64,000 nucleotides of DNA from Woeseia sp. (lineage in GTDB: Bacteria > Pseudomonadota > Gammaproteobacteria > Steroidobacterales > Woeseiaceae): NCBI GenBank assembly GCA_021773015.1, contig JAJFKW010000001.1:3517305-3581304 (forward strand). The letters run 5' to 3'. Made by a program: the position numbers and the translations under genes. The notes under the pieces are model-generated. The model saw nothing but the letters and a program-made list of their open reading frames with translations, did no database searches and was not told the DNA's origin. Numbering within the stretch: position 1 is the stretch's first letter; each line of letters starts with the position of its first letter. This document shows, piece by piece, positions 1-7,721 of this stretch.

Positions 1-225
1 TTGCGGTTTCACAGCAAGCACCATGGTGCCCACTTGTGAGGCGACGGCGGAATTGTCGTCAACAATGGTGGACGATCCAAACTCACCGCTGAGGAGGGAG
101 CGCTGTTCCGCGTTCGGCTCCGCAATGAATATGTGTGCCGGGTCGAAACCGCTGCGAATTAGGCCGCCGGCAATGGCGCGTGCCATGTTGCCGCCGCCGA
201 TAAATGCGATGTTGCTTCTACTCAT
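1..225 (-). CDS. proC: Pyrroline-5-carboxylate reductase (N-terminal part)
   Basis: Catalyses the last step of proline synthesis, NAD(P)H reduction of 1-pyrroline-5-carboxylate, in the cytosol. Only the first 75 codons are inside the window; the gene runs off the left edge. The N-terminus reads MSRSNIAFIGGGNMARAIAG, the Rossmann dinucleotide-binding loop typical of ProC, and the visible end (MVLAVKPQ) is the next conserved strand of that fold. ATG start at 223-225. It lies 35 bases downstream of yggS on the same strand, a pairing common in proteobacteria, so the two are probably co-transcribed. Confidence 0.92.
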   Translation of the reverse strand, partial: MSRSNIAFIGGGNMARAIAGGLIRSGFDPAHIFIAEPNAEQRSLLSGEFGSSTIVDDNSAVASQVGTMVLAVKPQ

Positions 226-260
226 AATCTGCCTGTCATGTAGTGCTAAAAGGTCGTCCG

Positions 261-947
261 CTAATTCCCGCGCGGCCCAAACAACGCCGTGCCAATCCTC
301 ACCATCGTCGCGCCTTCGCGTATTGCTGCGGCGTAATCTCCGGTCATGCCCATGGACAACGTATCGATCGGTAGATTGGCGGCACTGAGCTGCTCCGACA
401 ATAATCGCAAATTTCGGAATGGAACACGCTGTTTATCGAAGGTGTCGCTGGCCGCAGGGATACACATGAGTCCACGAAGCCTGAGTTTCGGCAACTCATT
501 GATCGCCTGCGCCAGTTCCATCGTTGCGTCGGGCGCTATGCCGGATTTGGCCGGGTCTGCGTCAATATTGACCTGCACGCACACATTGAGGTCATCAGCA
601 TAGTAGGGGCGCTGGGCACTAAGCCGTTCGGCGATTTTGAGTCGGTCAACGGTATGCACCCAAGCAAAATGCTCGGCAACCGCGCGTGTTTTGTTGCTCT
701 GGAGGTGGCCGATAAAGTGCCAAATTAGGGCCTTGGTCTCGGTCGCCTTGATCTTCGCAATACCCTCGGCAACGAAATTCTCGCCGAAATCGAAATGGCC
801 GCATTTGACTGCCTCCAGGACCGTTTCGGCGCTTTGAGTCTTGCTGGCCGCGAGCAAACTTACACTCTCTGGTGGGCGATCAGCATCCATCGCAGCTTTT
901 GCCAGCAAATCTTGGATTTTTCGAAAGTTTTCCGTGACTCTAATCAC
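261..947 (-). CDS. yggS: YggS/PLPBP family PLP homeostasis protein
   Basis: Single-domain TIM-barrel protein that binds pyridoxal phosphate and buffers PLP and amino-acid/keto-acid pools; no enzyme reaction is firmly assigned to the family. The PLP lysine lies in LLAASKTQ near residue 36, and HFIGHLQSNK and the C-terminal SMGMTGDYAAAI and VRIGTALFG are family signatures. Length (228 residues) is normal. The start is a GTG preceded by CCGGAGCAAAAC, a reasonable ribosome binding site. It is divergent from pilT with 84 bases between the starts, so this gap must hold promoters for both directions. Confidence 0.93.
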   Translation of the reverse strand: MIRVTENFRKIQDLLAKAAMDADRPPESVSLLAASKTQSAETVLEAVKCGHFDFGENFVAEGIAKIKATETKALIWHFIGHLQSNKTRAVAEHFAWVHTVDRLKIAERLSAQRPYYADDLNVCVQVNIDADPAKSGIAPDATMELAQAINELPKLRLRGLMCIPAASDTFDKQRVPFRNLRLLSEQLSAANLPIDTLSMGMTGDYAAAIREGATMVRIGTALFGPRGN

Positions 948-1031
948 GTTTTGCTCCGGGTGCTCCGCTATACTAGGCTTCGATCAGTGCCAAGTTATGG
1001 TAAGTCAGATTAATCTTCGAGAGGGAGAAAC

Positions 1032-2072
1032 ATGGCCGTAGACGTTGCGCAATTACTGTCGTTCTCGGTAAAGAACAACGCATCCGACCTGCACTTGTCG
1101 GGCGGCGTACCGCCAATGATTCGAGTTGATGGAGACATCAAACGAATCAACATGCCGGCGCTTACCCACAAAGATGTCAATAGCATGGTGTACGACATCA
1201 TGAATGACAAGCAGCGCAAGGACTATGAAGAGTTTCTCGAAACCGATTTCTCTTTCGAAATTCCAAAGCTTGCCCGCTTTCGAGTCAACGCATTCAATCA
1301 AAATCGCGGCTCGGCTGCGGTATTTAGAACCATTCCGTCAGAAATCCTGACGTTGGACGATCTCGGCGCACCCGCTATATTCAAAGATTTGTCGATGCAT
1401 CCACGAGGCATCGTTTTGGTTACTGGACCAACTGGCTCGGGCAAATCGACGACCCTTGCGGCGATGGTCGACTACATCAACGACAATAAGCCGGACCATA
1501 TTCTCACCATTGAAGATCCGATCGAATTTGTACATGAAAGTAAAAAGTCGCTGATCAATCAGCGCGAAGTGCATCGCGACACTCTGGGGTTTAACGAAGC
1601 ATTGCGCTCAGCATTGCGCGAGGATCCCGATGTGGTGCTGGTTGGCGAGCTGCGTGACTTGGAAACTATTCGACTGGCGCTGACAGCGGCAGAGACCGGT
1701 CACCTGGTGTTCGGCACGTTGCACACCAGTTCGGCCGCAAAAACAATCGATCGTATTGTTGACGTATTCCCCGCGGCCGAAAAGGAAATGGTGCGCGCGA
1801 TGTTGTCCGAATCGCTGCGTGCTGTTATATCGCAAACGCTGCTGAAGAAAATTGGCGGCGGCAGAATTGCCGCGCACGAGATTATGGTGGGCACACCGGC
1901 CATTAGGAATTTGATTCGTGAAGGCAAGATCGCGCAAATGTATTCAGCTATTCAAACAGGCCAGGGTTCCGGCATGCATACGCTGGATCAAAATCTTGCC
2001 GATCTGATGGCAAAAGGTTTGATCAACAAGGAAGAGGCTCGCTTTAGGGCGGTCGCCAAGGAGAATTTCTAG
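1032..2072 (+). CDS. pilT: Type IV pilus retraction ATPase PilT
   Basis: Hexameric cytoplasmic motor that depolymerises the type IV pilus and powers twitching. Residues 1-100 form the PAS-like N-terminal domain. The Walker A loop GPTGSGKSTT starts at residue 132, followed by the Asp box (TIEDPIEF), Walker B (VVLVGELRD) and the His box (GHLVFGTLHTSS). The C-terminal motif AIRNLIREGK, known from PilT as needed for retraction, is intact. Length 346 matches the family. A strong site, GAGAGGGAGAAAC, precedes the ATG. It is the first of three tandem paralogues and lies beside yggS as in Pseudomonas. Confidence 0.96.
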   Translation: MAVDVAQLLSFSVKNNASDLHLSGGVPPMIRVDGDIKRINMPALTHKDVNSMVYDIMNDKQRKDYEEFLETDFSFEIPKLARFRVNAFNQNRGSAAVFRTIPSEILTLDDLGAPAIFKDLSMHPRGIVLVTGPTGSGKSTTLAAMVDYINDNKPDHILTIEDPIEFVHESKKSLINQREVHRDTLGFNEALRSALREDPDVVLVGELRDLETIRLALTAAETGHLVFGTLHTSSAAKTIDRIVDVFPAAEKEMVRAMLSESLRAVISQTLLKKIGGGRIAAHEIMVGTPAIRNLIREGKIAQMYSAIQTGQGSGMHTLDQNLADLMAKGLINKEEARFRAVAKENF

Positions 2073-2137
2073 TCGGCGATTATGTGCGTACTAGATAGTG
2101 GGGCAATACCCCCAATTCGTGAAGCAGGAGGCAGGTA

Positions 2138-3295
2138 ATGGAACGTGAACAAGCGGTACGGTTGACTCAAAATCTTCTCAAAAAGATGGTTGAGAAAGAG
2201 GGTTCGGATCTCTTTCTGACCACGGGTTTTCCCCCTGCAATAAAGGTCGACGGCTCGATTCATAAAGCGACCGACACACCGCTGACGTCTGAGCAATCGG
2301 CGATGATGGTGCGATCCATCATGAATGATAAACAAATCAAGGAATTCGATTCCACCAAAGAGTGTAACTTCGCGATCAGTCCACAAGGCATTGGTCGTTT
2401 TCGCGTTAGCGCATTCATTCAGCAGGGCCTAATTGGCGCGGTTCTACGAACGATTACGACTGAGATTCCAACACTGGGTGACCTCGATTTACCACCGATT
2501 TTGAAAGATGTTGTGATGAACAAGCGCGGTCTGGTCATTATCGTCGGTGGTACAGGATCAGGTAAATCAACAACGCTGGCTGCGATGATCGGTCACAGAA
2601 ACGAAAATTCAAAGGGCCACATCATTTCCATCGAAGACCCGGTGGAATATGTGCATCCGCACAAAGGTTGCGTCATTACGCAGCGTGAGGTGGGTGTGGA
2701 TACGGATTCCTGGCATGCGGCACTAAAGAATACTTTGCGCCAAGCCCCCGATGTTATTTTGATTGGTGAGATTCGCGACAAGGCAACGATGGAATACGGC
2801 ATTCAGTTTGCGGAGACTGGTCACCTTTGCTTAGCGACACTGCATGCGAACAGTGCAAACCAGGCGCTCGATAGAATCATTAACTTTTTCTCGGAGGAAC
2901 GCCGGCAACAATTGTTAATGGATTTGTCCTTGAACACGAAAGCATTCGTATCGCAGCGTTTGATTCCGCGAGAAAGTGGCGTGGGGCGTATTGCAGCGAT
3001 GGAGATCATGCTCAATTCGCCATTAATCGCTGACCTGATATTCAAAGGCGAAGTTGCCCACATCAAGGAAATCATGGCGAAGTCAACGCGACTTGGCATG
3101 CAGACATTCGATCAGGCGCTGTTTTCCTTGTATGAAGATGCGGTTATTTCATACGAAGAGGCACTGCGAAACGCGGATTCCAAGAACGAGCTTCGTCTTC
3201 GGATCAAACTGGAAAGTAAACGAGATTCGTCACTTGCCGATCAGCAATCGGAGAGTTTGAGAATCATGGAAGAAGATACGGCCCGGACTTTCTAA
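2138..3295 (+). CDS. pilU: PilT-dependent ATPase PilU
   Basis: PilT paralogue that works with PilT to raise retraction force. All ATPase motifs are present: Walker A GGTGSGKSTT from residue 137, Asp box SIEDPVEY, Walker B VILIGEIRD and His box GHLCLATLHANS. The 385-residue length and the charged C-terminal extension after the ATPase core fit PilU rather than PilT. AGGAGGCAGGTA precedes the ATG. It follows pilT by 65 bases and is followed 29 bases later by a third family member, so all three probably share a transcript. Confidence 0.9.
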   Translation: MEREQAVRLTQNLLKKMVEKEGSDLFLTTGFPPAIKVDGSIHKATDTPLTSEQSAMMVRSIMNDKQIKEFDSTKECNFAISPQGIGRFRVSAFIQQGLIGAVLRTITTEIPTLGDLDLPPILKDVVMNKRGLVIIVGGTGSGKSTTLAAMIGHRNENSKGHIISIEDPVEYVHPHKGCVITQREVGVDTDSWHAALKNTLRQAPDVILIGEIRDKATMEYGIQFAETGHLCLATLHANSANQALDRIINFFSEERRQQLLMDLSLNTKAFVSQRLIPRESGVGRIAAMEIMLNSPLIADLIFKGEVAHIKEIMAKSTRLGMQTFDQALFSLYEDAVISYEEALRNADSKNELRLRIKLESKRDSSLADQQSESLRIMEEDTARTF

Positions 3296-3324
3296 GCTCG
3301 GGAATGAATGGAATTCACTAGACG

Positions 3325-4383
3325 ATGAACGTAAAACCCCTATTTAAGTTGATGGTCGAGAAAAAGGCGTCTGACCTTTTCTTCGCGCCGTTTGCACCGG
3401 CTAAAATCAAGATCGACGGTAAGATCATGCCGGTCAACAAACTCGAAATGACGCCAAAAATGGTCAAGCAGGCAGCAATCGAGTTGATGGACGAGACCTT
3501 GTTGGATTCTTTTACACGCGAGCTGGAAGTAGATTTCGCGATCTCGGAACCCGGTCTAGGTCGCTTTCGCGTAAACGTATTTCACCAACGTGGAAATGTC
3601 GCGATGGTGCTGCGTTATATCACCGCTGAAATGCCAACGCTTGACGAGCTTGGCATGCCCGTGCAACTCAAAGAGTTGGTGATGTTGAAGCGCGGACTCG
3701 TGTTGATGGTAGGCGCTAGCGGCAACGGTAAATCGACAACGCTTGCGGCGATGATCAATCACCGCAACGAGAAAACCTCGTCGCACATTATTACGGTTGA
3801 GGACCCAATTGAATTCCTGCATCCAAATAAGCAGTCTATTGTTAATCAACGAGAAGTCGGACTTGATACTAAATCGTACGCGCGCGCACTAAAAAGTGCG
3901 ATGCGGGCGGCACCGGATGTGATTCAGATTGGTGAGATTCGTGATCGAGAATCTATGCAGTCTGCGATCGATATGGCCGGCACGGGACATCTTTGCCTGG
4001 CGACGCTGCATTCGAACAATGCACCAGAAACACTAGATAGAATTATCAACATGTTTCCGACTGAACAGCATTCGCAGGTGTTTATGGATCTGGCGCATTA
4101 CCTGCGCGCGATTATTTCGCAACGTTTGGTTCGTTCAAGAACCGGCAAGCGAGTAGCGGCGGTTGAGCTTATGCTGAATACGCCTCACATCAAGGATCTG
4201 ATCCTTAAGGGCGATATTTCCGAAGTGAAGGAAGCCCTGAAAGACAGTGGCGAAAAGGGCGTACAGAACTTCGACGATGCGTTATTAAACTTGTACAAAG
4301 CAGGCACGATCTCGCTTGAAGAGGCGATGACACACGCGGACTCTCGCTCGAATCTGGAAGCGAAGGTCAACTTCGGCAGCTAA
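3325..4383 (+). CDS. Third PilT/PilU-family ATPase (PilU-like)
   Basis: A second PilU-like motor ATPase. Walker A is GASGNGKSTT near residue 129, with Asp box TVEDPIEF, Walker B VIQIGEIRD and His box GHLCLATLHSNN, so ATP hydrolysis should be retained. Its His box and the RDRES region are closer to the preceding pilU than to pilT, but it is shorter (352 residues) and lacks the PilU C-terminal extension. The ribosome binding site is weak, and the gene starts 29 bases after pilU stops, suggesting read-through. It probably forms a separate hexamer or mixes with PilT/PilU; its exact role is not deducible here. Confidence 0.85.
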   Translation: MNVKPLFKLMVEKKASDLFFAPFAPAKIKIDGKIMPVNKLEMTPKMVKQAAIELMDETLLDSFTRELEVDFAISEPGLGRFRVNVFHQRGNVAMVLRYITAEMPTLDELGMPVQLKELVMLKRGLVLMVGASGNGKSTTLAAMINHRNEKTSSHIITVEDPIEFLHPNKQSIVNQREVGLDTKSYARALKSAMRAAPDVIQIGEIRDRESMQSAIDMAGTGHLCLATLHSNNAPETLDRIINMFPTEQHSQVFMDLAHYLRAIISQRLVRSRTGKRVAAVELMLNTPHIKDLILKGDISEVKEALKDSGEKGVQNFDDALLNLYKAGTISLEEAMTHADSRSNLEAKVNFGS

Positions 4384-4418
4384 TTGGTATTCGAGCAGTC
4401 GTTGCAACGGCGGGCATT

Positions 4419-4459
4419 TGTAGGAGCGCATGAAGGACAGGAGTCCGAATGTCGCGCAG
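4419..4459. repeat. REP-like short palindromic element
   Basis: The segment opens with TGTAGGAGCG and contains an imperfect palindrome with GGAC and GTCC arms around a 4-base loop, bounded by CAT and ATG. TGTAGGAG heads are typical of the GTAG class of REP elements that are scattered between genes in pseudomonads and relatives. A second TGTAGGAGC head occurs at 6043-6051 without a clear palindrome. The assignment rests on this resemblance only. Confidence 0.35.
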
Positions 4460-4571
4460 GCCAGAAAGGAATCATTGTCGGATTCAATGCTGGCAAGGCG
4501 GACAGGAAACTCAAGATTGCCTAGAGCGATCTGGCTGCGATACTGCAAACCTGTAAACGTATCCTTCACTC

Positions 4572-4764
4572 CGTCTTTTCGAGATGCGAAGCTTCGAAGC
4601 AATCTCCCAACCGCTTTGAGGCTCTTACAAACCTCGGTTTTGGAGGTTCGCCCGTTCCGTCTTTGCGATACGTGAATCGTCGAAGCAGTCTCCGTCAGTC
4701 ACGGGACGGAATGTCGTAACCTTTTGTAAAATTGCCACGGTCGCTGTGCGGCCTCGCAATGACG
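4572..4764. repeat. Degenerate CGTC(A/T)TTGCGA inverted-repeat elements
   Basis: Two 36-base units, at 4572-4607 and 4658-4693, agree at about 29 of 36 positions and both end in TCGAAGCA(A/G)TCTCC. The second unit begins CGTCTTTGCGA, and an inverted partner TCGCAATGACG at 4754-4764 matches 10 of 11 bases, outlining a 107-base element with terminal inverted repeats. The motif resembles the dispersed TCATTGCGAGG...GAAGCAATCTC family found between genes of many proteobacteria. A fainter inverted copy may lie near 4513-4545. The rest of the 4384-4912 gap shows no convincing gene. Confidence 0.5.
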
Positions 4765-4870
4765 TGCGTGTTTGACGATGCGGCGCAGCCTTACCCAATT
4801 TTTCGAGACGTGAATGAGCTTCATAAGTAAAAAGAAAAACACTATATGGAATTCGCTGTGTTAAAGGCGA

Positions 4871-4900
4871 GCAGGGCGGCTTAAGCATAAGCCGCCCTGC
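4871..4900 (-). terminator. Perfect 13-bp hairpin after the DUF4136 gene
   Basis: A perfect inverted repeat with 13-base arms (4871-4883 and 4888-4900) and the loop AGCA lies 12 bases beyond the stop of the leftward lipoprotein gene. It should terminate that transcript. No uninterrupted T tract follows on either strand, so it may act as a transcript-stabilising 3' hairpin as much as an intrinsic terminator. Confidence 0.6.
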
Positions 4901-4912
4901 AACTTCTGCCGA

Positions 4913-5590
4913 TTAACTTGTCGAAAGATCACTTGCCATCTCGGCCATAGCTGTACTATCCGGAAATTGCCCTAATAGGGTATCTACAGCTTCCGATATC
5001 AGCTCGCTGCCATTTTCCTTGCGAGATATACGTTTCGATGCCGCGCCGTGCCACAGTGCTTCTTTTTCCATATTATCGAACACGTCAACTACCAGCGTTC
5101 CTTCAGTAAATGTTCTTATCGTCGTCGTCGGACCGAAATTTCCGTAGCCACCAAACCGGCTAAATCTGTTGAAGCGACCGATTCTTCGGTAGCTGGAGCC
5201 GAAACGGCTAAAGCCGCTATTGAATCCGTAATACCGATAGCCAAAATCGTCGTAGCTGTTGCGTACTACAACCCGGTCACGAGCCCCTAAGCTAAACGCG
5301 ACTGCCAGATCGGCATCTTCAATAGAAACCTTTCGGTAACCTTTTCGACCAAGTTCTTCGTCGATGCTGGAGCGAATTCGATCTTCGTTAACGGGATTCA
5401 AAAGTTGGGCATGACTAGTGCCACTACTAATGAGTGGTCGATCGGTGATCCATGCATACGTCTTAAAAGTTCCGAGGTCAGCGTGTTGGGCTGTATCGAC
5501 AGAACTTGTGATTGGCGTTGCACATGCGCTGATACCGAGCACGATAAACGCTACAAGGAGTAGTTTGATTCTTACAGTGTTAGTTTTCAT
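4913..5590 (-). CDS. DUF4136 domain lipoprotein
   Basis: Predicted outer-membrane or periplasmic lipoprotein of unknown function. Residues 1-23 form a type II signal with lipobox ISAC, lipidated at Cys23. The mature part has the DUF4136 pattern: an early TFKTYAW segment, a charged middle that reads RSSIDEELGRKGYRKV, then DLAVAF, and the C-terminal WHGAASKRI. A Gly/Phe/Arg/Tyr-rich stretch (about residues 115-150) interrupts the domain and is probably a disordered loop. GGAGTTAAATC precedes the ATG. It stands alone, facing left, with a hairpin after its stop. The family call is good; the function is unknown. Confidence 0.8.
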   Translation of the reverse strand: MKTNTVRIKLLLVAFIVLGISACATPITSSVDTAQHADLGTFKTYAWITDRPLISSGTSHAQLLNPVNEDRIRSSIDEELGRKGYRKVSIEDADLAVAFSLGARDRVVVRNSYDDFGYRYYGFNSGFSRFGSSYRRIGRFNRFSRFGGYGNFGPTTTIRTFTEGTLVVDVFDNMEKEALWHGAASKRISRKENGSELISEAVDTLLGQFPDSTAMAEMASDLSTS

Positions 5591-6191
5591 GATTTAACTC
5601 CGATTACAAAATTACTAGTGCTTCACCAAGCGCGTACTTGCCCAGGTTGCGGCGTCTAAGAGTGCGCTACTACCACACGCTGCTGTCAGTCTTTAGTTAC
5701 AAGCGGGTGTTCGTAAATAGAAAGACCGGCAAGCTAACTTTCTTATTTCAGAAATTGTTTCGCGAGTTCGACGGTGGCTACCTTGCCGCGGTTCATAGCT
5801 CGCTGACGTGAAGCAGCGTGATGAATTTGTTTCACTCGTGTGAGAATTGCGTGACAATTTCGCGGCGAAAGTAATTTCGGTCTTTGTCACCTGGGTATGG
5901 GGCACTGCCGCCCATAAATAGCGCTGTCGAAGTTGCGGTCATATGTACGCCATACAATAAAGGGTTCGAACCACACTTTCTCCTCAACTCTGAAGAGTAG
6001 AAGACTCTCCAGAATAAACGTTAGATGAAATCGAAGAGCATCTGTAGGAGCCGCTTTCCTTCCAAAATCACTAGTGCCACTCCCCAGTGTCTTAACAATA
6101 TCCACCGTTAAGCTGGCATTAAGTTTTCCCTCGTTATTCTCTCTGCAATCTCATGCATCGGCATGGGGAAATTAGATGAGAGGAATCAAAC
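5591..6191. other. Intergenic region, no gene seen
   Basis: About 600 bases between the divergent starts of the DUF4136 lipoprotein and the beta-barrel gene. Open frames here lack ribosome binding sites and protein-like composition. It must hold promoters for both flanking genes, but I find no convincing pair of -35 and -10 boxes. The only recognisable motif is the REP-like head TGTAGGAGC at 6043-6051. Confidence 0.5.
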
Positions 6192-6731
6192 ATGAGAACT
6201 TTGCTTGTGGCAGCAGTAGTATCCTTTAGTCTGGTTGGCACGTTTGCCTACGCCGATCCAGGCTTTTCAGTCGGTGGATCTGTAGGGTCCGCCAACATCA
6301 AAGATGACGACGACGAAATCGCGTTTGACGATGAGGACTTCGCGTACAAGCTCTTCGCGAATTACACATCGCAAAGCGGCATCGGCCTTGAAGGTGGCTA
6401 TGTCGACTTTGGAGAACCTAACGCGAATATTTTTGGAACCGATGTTGGTATCGATGCCAGCGGTTGGAACTTGTATGCGGTTGGTAATCTACCGCTATCG
6501 GGTAACCTCGATCTCTTCGCTAAGGCAGGCATCATCGATTGGGATGCCGATGCGGTCGTCGATGGATTCGAACTCGGTGAGGATGACGGTACCGATCTGG
6601 CGTTGTCGATTGGCGCACGCTGGAACGTTTCTGACAGCTTCGGTTTTCGTACTGAATTCGATTGGTATGACGTTGCCGACGTCGATGAGTTGTGGATGCT
6701 TAGCGTCGGATTGGAACTTAGATTTAATTGA
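6192..6731 (+). CDS. Small outer-membrane beta-barrel protein
   Basis: Residues 1-22 are a Sec signal peptide with cleavage after TFAYA. The remaining roughly 157 residues alternate polar and hydrophobic positions, as in the 8-stranded OmpA/OmpW-like opacity barrels (for example YKLFANYTSQSGIGLEGGYV and ALSIGARWNV), with very acidic loops such as DDDDEIAFDDED. The last strand ends in LELRFN, close to the usual terminal aromatic signal for the BAM complex but with an extra Asn. AGAGGAATCAAAC precedes the ATG. The acidic loops could bind cations; no specific function can be given. Confidence 0.75.
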   Translation: MRTLLVAAVVSFSLVGTFAYADPGFSVGGSVGSANIKDDDDEIAFDDEDFAYKLFANYTSQSGIGLEGGYVDFGEPNANIFGTDVGIDASGWNLYAVGNLPLSGNLDLFAKAGIIDWDADAVVDGFELGEDDGTDLALSIGARWNVSDSFGFRTEFDWYDVADVDELWMLSVGLELRFN

Positions 6732-6800
6732 GAATATGGGGCCAGAGAATGGTCTTTGGCCCCGTGCTTGTAAGAACCGGCTCAGCAAATACACGCATCG

Positions 6801-7721
6801 TTAAAATACGACGCGGCTCGCCTCGAAAACTGGCCCGTCTACACAGACTCTTTGCATCGTTGGACCATCATCGGATTGAATTTCGACCGTGCAACCGGCA
6901 CAGCCGCCGACCGCGCACGCCATGTATTCCTCTAGCGATACCTGAGCAGGTATCGAATAGCCCTCTGCCAGTTTTGCAACGGCCTGCAACATGATCGTTG
7001 GGCCGCAGGCATACAATTCTGTCTGTTGCCGTTGTTCCTCGGTCAAGCTTTCCAAATACATTTTGCTGAGATCGGTTACATAACCGTTGAAGCAACCATC
7101 AAATCCTGCAAGGCTGGCGAGCCGGGCGGGCACATTCCAGCGGTCGAGTAACGGCATCGTGTGGTTAATGTCGGCATTCAGCCAGTCGCAGGGGATTTTC
7201 GATTCCGCAGCGTCAAACGGAAACGGAATTTCGGATCCCATCAACACGATAGGGTTCCAGTCGAAGTCTTCCGATTGCATAGACTCCGCGAGAAAAACCA
7301 TTGGTGGAATGCCGACGCCGCCACCAATTAACACCGTATTCGGACGTTGCTGGTCTGGCACAAAGCCTTTGCCAATTGGACCAATGATGCTGAATACGTC
7401 GCCAATTTCAGCGCTACCCAGCGCGCGCAATCCTTCGCCAAGTGATTTGAATAAAACCTCAATCCAGCCGTCGTTTTTGCTCGCGCGCATAATCGACAGC
7501 GGCCGGCGCATTGGAATTTGCTCGCTGCACTGAATGTGAACAAAACTGCCTGGGCTGGCGCGCTCGGCACAGCGGGGTGCCCGCAGCCGCATAATAAATT
7601 GTTCCGCTGGAAATTTTTCAACGCTGACGAGTTCGGCATCCTCTAGAAAAATGGATGACCTGTGCCGCTGCGCGTGCGCTATTCGATCCTCGATATCGGC
7701 AACCGCCATCGTGTCGCTCAC
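6801..7721 (-). CDS. PyrK-like electron transfer flavoprotein
   Basis: Resembles the FAD and [2Fe-2S] subunit that passes electrons from class 1B dihydroorotate dehydrogenase to NAD+. A flavin-binding beta-barrel (RRPLSIMR, near residue 75) is followed by the NAD-binding loop GGGVGIPPM and a C-terminal cluster motif CAVGGCAGC plus a later Cys in RVCVDGP. The start is a GTG overlapping the pyrB stop as GTGA, implying translational coupling; an ATG four codons in is an alternative. The position beside pyrB supports a pyrimidine role. The catalytic PyrD partner is not in the window, and other reductases share this architecture. Confidence 0.75.
   Translation of the reverse strand: MSDTMAVADIEDRIAHAQRHRSSIFLEDAELVSVEKFPAEQFIMRLRAPRCAERASPGSFVHIQCSEQIPMRRPLSIMRASKNDGWIEVLFKSLGEGLRALGSAEIGDVFSIIGPIGKGFVPDQQRPNTVLIGGGVGIPPMVFLAESMQSEDFDWNPIVLMGSEIPFPFDAAESKIPCDWLNADINHTMPLLDRWNVPARLASLAGFDGCFNGYVTDLSKMYLESLTEEQRQQTELYACGPTIMLQAVAKLAEGYSIPAQVSLEEYMACAVGGCAGCTVEIQSDDGPTMQRVCVDGPVFEASRVVF

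Noticed and set aside
949-974. Possible pilT promoter with TATACT at 969-974
   Set aside because: The only -35-like sequences are at wrong spacing, so I do not claim it.
4430-4675. 81-residue frame MKDRSPNVAQ...
   Set aside because: It runs through the degenerate repeat units and has no ribosome binding site.
5959-5971. GGGTTCGAACC resembles a tRNA T-loop
   Set aside because: No acceptor stem, anticodon arm or CCA end can be fitted on either strand.
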